A stretch of 53,991 nt of DNA from positions 1 to 53,991 of the forward strand of contig NZ_JZKH01000051.1 in the NCBI RefSeq assembly GCF_000961885.1, in the 5' to 3' direction. Numbering within the stretch: position 1 is the first letter of the stretch; each line of letters begins with the position of its first letter. Shown here in pieces: positions 13,109 to 20,324 of this stretch. The position numbers and the translations under genes are program-made. The notes under the pieces were generated by a model that saw nothing but the letters and a program-made list of their open reading frames with translations, had not been told where the DNA came from and ran no database searches. The stretch comes from Streptomyces rubellomurinus. Its GTDB lineage: Bacteria > Actinomycetota > Actinomycetes > Streptomycetales > Streptomycetaceae.

Positions 13109-14428
13109 CTACGCGCTCACCTGGTCCGGGCTCGCGCCGGGCTCCGGCAGCGCCGGGTCCGGGTGCCTGGTCCGGCGCGCCCAGTCGGTCGCCGCGGGGG
13201 CGAGCAGCCCGCAGGCGGCGAAGACCAGCCCCAGGCCGATCCAGCCCGGCCCGCCCACCGTCACGCACCCGGCGATCGCGGCCGGGCCGAGCGCGGTGGC
13301 GATGCCCTCGCCGAGGTTGAACACGCCCTGGTACTGCGCCGCGGCGTGCGGCGGGGCGAGGCCCAGGGCGAGCTCGAAGCTGCCGGCCGAGTGCCACATC
13401 TCGGCGGCCGTGAACACCAGGAGCGCGAGGAAGAACAGCGGGACGGACACCGCGACCGGGACGGAGTCGGTGGCCGCCAGCGCGGCGCAGGTGAGGAGCA
13501 GGGCCAGCCCCGAGCGCACCCAGGCCCGGCCGGCGGCGGCCGGCGAGTCGATCCCCCGGGTCATCCGCACCTGGAACACCACCACGATCACCGTGTTGGC
13601 GAGCAGCAGGGCCGCGGACATCCAGCCCGGCGCGGCGTGCCGCGACGCGATCCAGAGCGGGATGCCGAGGGTGAGCACCTGCCCCGACATGAACAGCACC
13701 GCGTTCAGGGCGGTGACCGTCAGGTAGGGGGCGTCCTTCAGGGCGACCGACCGGCGCGGTGTCTCCCCGGTCCCCTCGGCCGGGGCCGCCGGGGGCAGGG
13801 CCTCGTACGCCGGGAGGGTGGACTGGATGACGGCCACCAGCAGCAGGCAGAGCGCCTTGCCCCAGAGCGCGAGGCTGAAGGCGAGCGTGCTGTCGACCTG
13901 GGTCGCGACCCCGGCGAGCACCGACCCCAGCGCCACCCCGATGTTGGTGATCGACCTCAACTGCGCCCGGAAGGTGGCGCGTTGCGGCCCCGCGGTGCGG
14001 GCGATCACCGCGTGGCGCACCGCCCGGGAGCCTTCGAAGCAGAAGCTGGTCAGGCCGACGACCGCGGCCGCCGTGCCGAAGGACCGGGCGAACGGCGTCA
14101 CCGCGGCGACCACGACGTGGAGCAGGTAGGCGCAGACCAGCACCCGGCGCAGCCCCAGGCGGTCGGCGACGTGGCCGACCGGGACCCCGGCCCAGACCCC
14201 CACCGCGCCACCGACGCTGAGCACCAGGCCGACCTGGGCGGCCGGCAGTTCGACCACCCGGGCCAGGAAGAACGGCAGGGTCAGCAGGTTGATCCCGAAG
14301 CCCACCGAGTCCACGAGCTGGCCGAGCGCCAGCCGCCGGGCCGGGCCGGGCGCGGGCACACCGCCCGTCACGGCGCGCAGCACCCGGGCGGCCGGGGACG
14401 GCTTCTCGCCGGCGCCGTCGCCACTCAT
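13109..14428 (-). CDS. MFS transporter
   Basis: The protein has 439 residues and about 12 hydrophobic segments. The start at 14428 overlaps the stop of the T-C gene by ATGA, indicating translational coupling. Typical MFS features are the loop GVPVGHVADRLGLRRVLV after TM2 and a charged central linker around residues 205-220. It is the second exporter in the NRPS block. It lies between the T-C didomain gene and MbtH-A, so all three should be on one transcript. Specificity is unknown. Confidence 0.85.
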   Translation of the reverse strand: MSGDGAGEKPSPAARVLRAVTGGVPAPGPARRLALGQLVDSVGFGINLLTLPFFLARVVELPAAQVGLVLSVGGAVGVWAGVPVGHVADRLGLRRVLVCAYLLHVVVAAVTPFARSFGTAAAVVGLTSFCFEGSRAVRHAVIARTAGPQRATFRAQLRSITNIGVALGSVLAGVATQVDSTLAFSLALWGKALCLLLVAVIQSTLPAYEALPPAAPAEGTGETPRRSVALKDAPYLTVTALNAVLFMSGQVLTLGIPLWIASRHAAPGWMSAALLLANTVIVVVFQVRMTRGIDSPAAAGRAWVRSGLALLLTCAALAATDSVPVAVSVPLFFLALLVFTAAEMWHSAGSFELALGLAPPHAAAQYQGVFNLGEGIATALGPAAIAGCVTVGGPGWIGLGLVFAACGLLAPAATDWARRTRHPDPALPEPGASPDQVSA

Positions 14429-15996
14429 GCGGGCAGCGCCCGGGTCAGGCGGAGGAAGGCGTCGAAGAGGCCGCGCGCGGTGTCCTCGGGCACCCGGCCC
14501 CGGTCGCAGCTGACCGAGACCGTCAGCCGGCCCTCGCCGAGGGGCGTCACCTCGGTGTGCAGCTCGGTGGGGAGGCCGAGGTACGGCTCGACCACGCGGC
14601 GGGCCACCAGGTCGCGCATCCGCAGCTCGCCGACCGCGTTGTCCTGGAGCGCGAACATGTTCTGGAAGAGCGGGGCGCGCCCCGTGCGGGGCGGGTTCAG
14701 CCACCGGACGACCTCGGGGAAGGAGACGTCGGTCGCGGCGTAGGCGGCCGACAGCCGGGCGGCCGTGGCGCGCAGCGCCTCGCCGAGGTCCACCGTGCCG
14801 TAGCGCGTCGCCGGCTCCATCCGCAGGCAGAGCGAGTCGACGCAGCAGTCGATCACGTTGGCGAGGGCCGGGTCCCACCGGCGGGCGACCGGGAACCCGA
14901 CCCCGTAGTCCCGCTGCCCGGTGGTTTCGGCGAGCGCCCGGTCGTAGACGGTGAGCAGCACCGCGAACCGGGTGACGCCGTGGCGGGCCGCGAGGGCGTC
15001 GACGGCGGCGAGTTCGCCGTCGTCGAGGGTGGTGGTGAAGCGGGCCTGCCCGGAGCCGTCCGCGGCGGGGAACACCAGCTCGGGCGTCCCGGCCAGGGTC
15101 TGCTTCCAGAAGGCCAGCTGCCGCTCCAACTCGGCCTGCCGTAACCGTTCCTGGCGTTCGCGGAGCCCGGCGCGGACGGCCGCGCCGGCGACCGGCGGCA
15201 GCTCGGCCCGCTGCCCCCGCAGCCGGGCGTCGTAGCTGGCGCCGAGGTCGGCGGCCAGGACGGACTCGGACCAGCCGTCGAAGGCGATGTGGTGGGCCAG
15301 GACCCGCAGGACGTGGTCGCCGGTGTCGGCCGCGCGGGCCAGCGCGACCCGCCAGACCCGGCCGGCGGCGAGGTCGAGCCCCCCGCTGAGCGCCGTCCGC
15401 GTGCTGTCCAGGGCCGCGGCCCCGGTCGTGGCCTCCGGCAGCTCCAGGAGCTCCACCTCGGCCGCCGCACCGGGCTCCGCCACCGCCTGGCGGCGCGCCA
15501 GGTAGCGGCTGTTCAGCGGGTCGTGGCGGTGGTGGACGTCCTGCAGGGCGGCCCGCAGGGCCGGCCGGTCGAGCGGGCCGGTGAGGGTCCAGGTGAACAG
15601 CAGGTGGGGCGCGTGGTCGGCCGGGTCCATCAGGTGCTGGGTCAGGAAGCTGGTCTGCATCGGGGTGAGCCGGACCGTCGCCGGCCCGGGCTCCGCCGCG
15701 GGCTCCGGCACGGCCGGCTGCTCCTCGGCGGCCCGTGCCCGGTCCAGGGCCAGGTCCAGGGTCAGCGCCGTCGCGAAGCCCTGCGCCGTGGGGTGCGAGG
15801 CCAGCAGGGAGAGCGGGACGGGGAAGCCCAGCTCGTTGCCGACCCGTGCGCACACCAGCGTGCCGTCCAGGGAGGAGCCGCCCAGGACGGTGAAGGGGAC
15901 GTCCTCGGGCAGGTCGTCCTCCTCCAGGACGTCCGAGAAGGCCTCCAGCACCAGGGAGAGGACCTCCTGGTCGACCGCCACGTCTTGCCTCGACAC
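14425..15996 (-). CDS. NRPS T-C didomain protein
   Basis: The protein has 523 residues. GTG at 15996 is chosen because AAAGGA precedes it and the frame upstream has no family features. Residues 10-85 are a carrier domain (VPFTVLGGSSLDG, phosphopantetheine Ser in GGSSL). Residues about 120-520 are a condensation domain with an intact active site (LAHHIAFDGWSES). There is no A domain, so its carrier must be loaded in trans, and its C domain must accept an acceptor from another protein such as the T-TE at 16264. Codon 285 (15144-15142) is TTA, the rare leucine codon read by the bldA tRNA, so expression is probably developmentally gated. It is first in a minus-strand operon. Confidence 0.88.
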   Translation of the reverse strand: MSRQDVAVDQEVLSLVLEAFSDVLEEDDLPEDVPFTVLGGSSLDGTLVCARVGNELGFPVPLSLLASHPTAQGFATALTLDLALDRARAAEEQPAVPEPAAEPGPATVRLTPMQTSFLTQHLMDPADHAPHLLFTWTLTGPLDRPALRAALQDVHHRHDPLNSRYLARRQAVAEPGAAAEVELLELPEATTGAAALDSTRTALSGGLDLAAGRVWRVALARAADTGDHVLRVLAHHIAFDGWSESVLAADLGASYDARLRGQRAELPPVAGAAVRAGLRERQERLRQAELERQLAFWKQTLAGTPELVFPAADGSGQARFTTTLDDGELAAVDALAARHGVTRFAVLLTVYDRALAETTGQRDYGVGFPVARRWDPALANVIDCCVDSLCLRMEPATRYGTVDLGEALRATAARLSAAYAATDVSFPEVVRWLNPPRTGRAPLFQNMFALQDNAVGELRMRDLVARRVVEPYLGLPTELHTEVTPLGEGRLTVSVSCDRGRVPEDTARGLFDAFLRLTRALPA

Positions 15997-16263
15997 GGCC
16001 ACATCCTTTCCTCGCGCCGTCGCGTTCGGCCGCACCGCGCGAATTCCGCGGTCGGCCATCCGGAGCATACAAGCGTTTCGACGGGCCTGTCCCGGGAATT
16101 CCGCGCAAACCGGGTCAAGGTGCGGGAATGGCATGAAAAATCGTATGCGAACTGTAAGTCCGGGAAAAACGGCGCCGCCGCCCGCCCGAAATTCATCGGT
16201 CCGGCCCGGCGGGCGGGGTGTTATGTTGGGCGAGTAGGCCGGATTCTTCGACGAGGAGGGGCG
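15997..16263. promoter_or_regulatory. Divergent promoter region, T-C operon (-) and T-TE (+)
   Basis: This 267-bp non-coding stretch has lower GC than its surroundings. On the minus strand, TATGCT (16069-16064) with GGGACA (16093-16088) 18 bp upstream is a plausible -10/-35 pair. On the plus strand, TATGTT at 16222-16227 is a possible -10 without a good -35. A 10-bp direct repeat, GAATTCCGCG, occurs at 16031-16040 and 16096-16105 and could bind a regulator. All of these are by-eye candidates. Confidence 0.45.
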
Positions 16264-17361
16264 ATGTCGGTCGATTCTGTGCGGGTGGCGGACGGATCAC
16301 GGGAAAGCGTGGAGGAGGTTCTCCGGCGGACCTGGGAGGACCTGCTCGACGTCGACTTCGATTCCGGGGACGACTTCTTCGACCTGGGCGGCTACTCCTT
16401 CCTGGCGCTCCAGATGGTCAACGGGCTGCGCGAGCACGGCCTCCACCTCACGGTCACGGACGTCTTCGAGAACCGGACGTTCGCGGAGCTCGTCGACTTC
16501 CTGGCCGGCGGCCGGCCGAGCGGGCCGGCCGGTGAGCCCTCCTTCGCGTCCCTGTGGGCCGGGGCGGTCAGCCCGTGGAGCGGGCAGCGCCCCGCCGCCG
16601 CCGTCCAGCTCGCGGCCGGCGAGCGGGAGCCGTTCTTCTGGGTCCACTGGGGCACCGGAAACATCGGCTACCTCCGGCCGTTGGCCGACCGGATCCGCGC
16701 GGGCCGGCCGCTCTACGGCTTCCAGCACCCGGCGCTGGTGCGCCGCGAGCGGGTGCAGACCTCGATCGGCGAGCTCGCCGAGGGCTACCTCGCGGAGCTC
16801 CTGGAGATCCAGCCGACCGGCCCGTACCTGCTCGGCGGCCTGTGCAACGGCGGGATGATCGCCCTGGAGATGGCCCGCCGGCTGGCCGCGACGGGCCGGC
16901 AGGTCGCCTTCACGGCCTTCGTCAACACCATTCCGTCGACGGTTCCCTCGGACCTTTCGCCCGGCGACGGACTGGAGGACCTCTACCGGTTGCGCATCGC
17001 CTACCTCAAGGAGCGGTTCGGCGTGGCGAACCTCGTCGAATCCGCACCGGAAGTGCTGCGGAAACTCCAGGAGCCGGACGTCGCGTACTACGACGACCAC
17101 GAGGACCCGGCCGATCTGCTGTGGTTCCAGGCGGTGTGGGCGGCCATTGCCTTCGCCCAGGCCAGGAATGAGCCGCGGCCGTTCGACGGGCGCGCGGTGG
17201 TGTTCCAGACCAAGACCGGGGAGCCGCATTTCGAGCCGCACTGGAAGGCGCTCCTGCCGAATGCGCAGGCCGAGACCTTCGATGTGCGCAGCACCCTTCC
17301 CATCCTGATGCACGAGCCTTTCCAGGAAAGCATCACGCGGCACCTGTCGCAGGATTTCTGA
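16264..17361 (+). CDS. NRPS carrier-thioesterase (T-TE) with Cys nucleophile
   Basis: The protein has 365 residues. ATG 16264 has a strong GAGGAGGGG site upstream. Residues 1-85 are a carrier domain (FFDLGGYSFLAL). Residues 115-360 are an alpha/beta-hydrolase thioesterase. The nucleophile elbow reads GGLCNGG, so the usual Ser of GxSxG is Cys 194; a His about residue 350 (ILMHEPF) is the likely triad base. Cys-type TEs are known from pathways that release strained or unusual products, such as the beta-lactone-forming TE of obafluorin synthesis. The large NRPS already ends in a normal Ser TE, so this protein may release a second product or hold a trans-loaded unit. It has no A domain and is divergent from the T-C gene. 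Confidence 0.9.
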   Translation: MSVDSVRVADGSRESVEEVLRRTWEDLLDVDFDSGDDFFDLGGYSFLALQMVNGLREHGLHLTVTDVFENRTFAELVDFLAGGRPSGPAGEPSFASLWAGAVSPWSGQRPAAAVQLAAGEREPFFWVHWGTGNIGYLRPLADRIRAGRPLYGFQHPALVRRERVQTSIGELAEGYLAELLEIQPTGPYLLGGLCNGGMIALEMARRLAATGRQVAFTAFVNTIPSTVPSDLSPGDGLEDLYRLRIAYLKERFGVANLVESAPEVLRKLQEPDVAYYDDHEDPADLLWFQAVWAAIAFAQARNEPRPFDGRAVVFQTKTGEPHFEPHWKALLPNAQAETFDVRSTLPILMHEPFQESITRHLSQDF

Positions 17362-17388
17362 GCCCGGCCCGGCCGGTGGCGGGCGGGC

Positions 17389-17422
17389 CGGTGGCGGGCG
17401 GACCCCGGCCCGCCCGCCACCG
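17389..17422. terminator. Bidirectional terminator after T-TE and ATP-grasp genes
   Basis: A perfect 12-bp inverted repeat (cggtggcgggcg at 17389-17400 with its complement at 17411-17422, 10-base loop) lies between convergent stops at 17361 and 17429. A partial second copy of the left arm lies just upstream of it. Confidence 0.7.
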
Positions 17423-17428
17423 CTCCGG

Positions 17429-18688
17429 TCAGCCCCGGGGTGCGACCACGACCCGGTCGGCGAACCAGGCCGCGGCCTGGTACAGGCAGCGCTCCGTGTC
17501 CTGCTCGGTCGGCGCCCCCACCAGGACCCGCCCGCCCCGGATGTGGCTCCCCGTGGTGAGGTCGGCCATCTCCCGGCCCGGTGCGATGTCGACGGTGGCC
17601 CGGACGACGCCCTCCAGCTCCAGCAGCTCGGCGGCGGTCGGCGCGCTCTCCACCCGGCCGAGCGGCGCGGGCAGCTGCACCCAGCCGTAGCAGAGCTCGC
17701 TGTGCGGCCCGGCTGGCCCGGCGAACGGGAGGCCGGCCAGGGCCCTGGCCCACTCCCGCATCAGCGCCAGGCCGTTCTTGGCCTCCAGCGCCTCGCGGAC
17801 CAGGCCGCCGCCGGTGCGGCCCCCGCACTCGCTGAACGCCAGCCGGTCGCCCTGGTCGAAGGCCTCCAGGTGGAACACGCCGTCCCGGTGCCCCAGCACG
17901 TCGAGGGCGCGGCTCACCAGCGCCTCGGCCTGCGCGTACACGCGCGGGTGCTCGGCCCGGTCCAGGTGGAGCGCCCCGACCAGCGCCCCGTCCTTGAGCG
18001 CGATGAGGTTGGCCAGGTAGCGGGACACGGTGAGCGACACGACCTCGCCGTCGCGGACGACACCGTCCATCTCCAGTTCCCGGCCCGGCATGAACTCCTC
18101 GACGCACCACGGGCCCCAGCGCCGCTCTCCGCGCTCCTTGAGCAGCGCCTCCACGTCGGCCCGCTCCCGCAGCGCCCAGGTGTCCTGGGTGGAGGCGCCG
18201 AGCAGGGGCTTGACCACCACCGGGAACGGCAGCGGCGGTTCGAGCAGCTCGGCCAGGTCGTCGACGACCGCGGCGTCCGCGGCGTGGACACCGGCGGCCC
18301 GCAGGGCCTGCTTCTGCGCGTACTTGTCGCGCAGCAGCACGGCCGTGCGCGGGCCGACCCCCCGGACCCCGCTCAGCGCGGTCACGGCCGCCGTGGCCAC
18401 GAGGGCGAACTCGTGGTCGGTGCCGACGGCGGTGAACGCCTCGGGCGTGAGCCCGTGCCGGGCCAGCGCGGCGAGCAGCTGCTCGACGCTGGTGTGGTCC
18501 GTCACCGTGACGATCCGGCCGGTGAAGCCGCTCTGCCGGGCCGCCGCCACCTCGGACGGCTGCATCACCCACGTCACCTCGCACCCGAGTTCCTCCAGGT
18601 GCGCGGTGGTGAGCGTGCGCCAGCCGACGACGAGCAGCCGCTCGCCCCCGCCCCCGGCGCGGGTCGCCCGTCCCACTGGGTCGTTCAT
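17429..18688 (-). CDS. ATP-grasp carboxylate-amine ligase
   Basis: The protein has 419 residues, starting with ATG at 18688. The ATP-grasp signature is visible: PFPVVVKPLLGASTQDT (nucleotide-binding Lys and glycine-rich loop), WCVEEFMPGRELEMDGVV, and the metal-binding FSECGGRTGGG region about residues 290-310. An N-terminal Rossmann-like preATP-grasp part (LLVVGW) precedes it. Relatives join a carboxylate to an amine through an acyl phosphate, often making dipeptides or tailoring NRPS products. It lies 58 bp downstream of the stand-alone A domain on the same strand, so the two are probably co-transcribed and may supply or attach the same building block. The substrates cannot be named. Confidence 0.82.
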   Translation of the reverse strand: MNDPVGRATRAGGGGERLLVVGWRTLTTAHLEELGCEVTWVMQPSEVAAARQSGFTGRIVTVTDHTSVEQLLAALARHGLTPEAFTAVGTDHEFALVATAAVTALSGVRGVGPRTAVLLRDKYAQKQALRAAGVHAADAAVVDDLAELLEPPLPFPVVVKPLLGASTQDTWALRERADVEALLKERGERRWGPWCVEEFMPGRELEMDGVVRDGEVVSLTVSRYLANLIALKDGALVGALHLDRAEHPRVYAQAEALVSRALDVLGHRDGVFHLEAFDQGDRLAFSECGGRTGGGLVREALEAKNGLALMREWARALAGLPFAGPAGPHSELCYGWVQLPAPLGRVESAPTAAELLELEGVVRATVDIAPGREMADLTTGSHIRGGRVLVGAPTEQDTERCLYQAAAWFADRVVVAPRG

Positions 18689-18746
18689 CGTGTTCCCCTC
18701 TGCTCTCGCCCTGTCGTCCGTGGTCGTTCGGCGGGTCGTTCGGCGG

Positions 18747-20189
18747 TCATTCGGTGGCCAGCCGCACCCGGTCGACCTTGCCCGCCACCGTGCGCGGCAG
18801 GGAGTCCCGGACCGTCATCGACCGGGGGTGGTGGCTCGGCGGCAGCTGGTCGCGGAGCCAGCGCCGGAGCTCGCGCCCGTCCACCTCGGCCGTCGTGACC
18901 AGGAACGCCGCGACGTGCACCGACGGGAGTCCGCCGTCGCGCAGCACCACGGCGGCCTGGCTCACCGCCGGGTGCCGCTCCAACGCCGCCTCGATCTCGC
19001 CGAGTTCGATCCGGTGACCGCGCAGCTTGACCTGGCCGTCGGTGCGGCCAAGGTACTCCAGGGAGCCGTCCGCCCGGTACCGGGCCCGGTCCCCGGTGCG
19101 GTAGGCGCGCTGCTCGCCGGCCGGTGTGTCGCGCCACTGGAAGGCCCGCCGGGTGAGGTCGTCCCGGTCGAGGTAGCCGTCCGCCAACCCCGCGCCCAGC
19201 AGCAGGACTTCGCCCTCCTGCCCCGGCTCGCGGAGCTCGGCGCCGGGCTCGCCGTCCGGCCCGTCCTCCGCCGCGAGCAGCAGGGACGTGCCGGGCAGCG
19301 GATCGCCCAGGGAGACCGCCTCCGGGTCCTTCACCAGGGCCGCGGTCGCCCAGATCGTGGCCTCGGTCGGGCCGTAGAGGTTCCACAGCTCGCGGCCGGC
19401 CGGGAGCAGGTCCGCGGCGAGCGCGGGGGAGAGGGCCTCGCCGCCGGACCACAGCCGGCTGGCCGGGGAGCCGGGCCAGCCCCCGGCCAGCGCGAGCCGC
19501 CAGAACGAGGGCGTGGCCTGGACGACGTCCGGCCGGTGGCCGGCGAGGAAGGCGATGAAGGCCTCCGGGTCCACCCGGGCCATCGGGGGAGCGACGAGCA
19601 GGCGGGCCCCCACCGTCAGCGGCAGCAGGATCTCGGCGAGCGAGATGTCGAACGACAGGGCCGTCATCGAGACGACGGACTCGCCGGCCGCCAGCCCCGG
19701 CAGCTGCGCCAGGCCGGCGAGCCGGTCCAGCAGCGCGGCGTGGGAGACGGCGACGCCCTTCGGGGTGCCGGTCGATCCCGAGGTGTACATCACGTAGGCG
19801 ACCCCGTCCACCGACCTGGGCGGGGCGCCGGGGTCGGGCTCGGGTGCGGCCAGCGTGAAGCCGTGGCCGTCGAGGTGACGGACCGTCAGCGCCGGTCGCG
19901 CGTCGCGGAGCACGGCCGCGCGGTGGGCGGCCGGGCTCTCCTGGTTGAGCGGCAGGACGGCGCAGCCGGCCCGGGCCGCGGCCAGGAAGGCCACCGCCCC
20001 GGCGAAACCGTCGACCGCGTCCAGGGCCAGCAGGGCGCCCGGGCCGGTCCTGGCCGCGATCGCGTCGCTCAACTCCACGGCGAGGCCGGTCAGTTCCCGG
20101 TAGGACGTGAGCTCGTCGCCGCGCTGGACCGCGACCGCGGCCGGGTCCCGCTCGGCCTGGCGGCGTACGACGTCCCAGATAGTCGTCAT
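18747..20189 (-). CDS. Stand-alone NRPS adenylation domain
   Basis: The protein has 480 residues, starting at ATG 20189 with GGAG upstream. It is a full A domain (YVMYTSGSTGTPKG, LYGPTEATIW, YRTGDRARY, catalytic Lys in VAGKVDR) with no carrier or condensation domain. The pocket reads about D-I-A-Q, then an uncertain pair, then L-I-W-K, which resembles Gly-type codes (DILQLGLIWK) more than others. A small amino acid is a weak guess. It should load a carrier in trans, and the neighbouring A-less carriers are the obvious partners. It is first in an operon with the ATP-grasp ligase, and the terminator at 20269-20312 insulates it from frbA. Confidence 0.88.
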   Translation of the reverse strand: MTTIWDVVRRQAERDPAAVAVQRGDELTSYRELTGLAVELSDAIAARTGPGALLALDAVDGFAGAVAFLAAARAGCAVLPLNQESPAAHRAAVLRDARPALTVRHLDGHGFTLAAPEPDPGAPPRSVDGVAYVMYTSGSTGTPKGVAVSHAALLDRLAGLAQLPGLAAGESVVSMTALSFDISLAEILLPLTVGARLLVAPPMARVDPEAFIAFLAGHRPDVVQATPSFWRLALAGGWPGSPASRLWSGGEALSPALAADLLPAGRELWNLYGPTEATIWATAALVKDPEAVSLGDPLPGTSLLLAAEDGPDGEPGAELREPGQEGEVLLLGAGLADGYLDRDDLTRRAFQWRDTPAGEQRAYRTGDRARYRADGSLEYLGRTDGQVKLRGHRIELGEIEAALERHPAVSQAAVVLRDGGLPSVHVAAFLVTTAEVDGRELRRWLRDQLPPSHHPRSMTVRDSLPRTVAGKVDRVRLATE

Positions 20190-20268
20190 CTGTCTACTCC
20201 ACGAAGTGCTGACCACCGGTCCGCGCGGGGCGCCGCCCGGTGGGTGGTGTCGGGTGGTTCGTCGGCCC

Positions 20269-20312
20269 GGACGCGGCCGGAGCACCGGAGGCCCGGCCCT
20301 CCGGCCGCGTCC
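20269..20312 (-). terminator. Terminator of frbA; boundary between NRPS and phosphonate blocks
   Basis: A perfect 14-bp stem (20269-20282 with 20299-20312) with a 16-base loop lies 13 bp beyond the frbA stop. frbA and the next minus-strand gene (A domain, start 20189) point the same way, so this hairpin is the only visible separation between the two clusters. Confidence 0.7.
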
Positions 20313-20324
20313 AGGGGCGGACGG

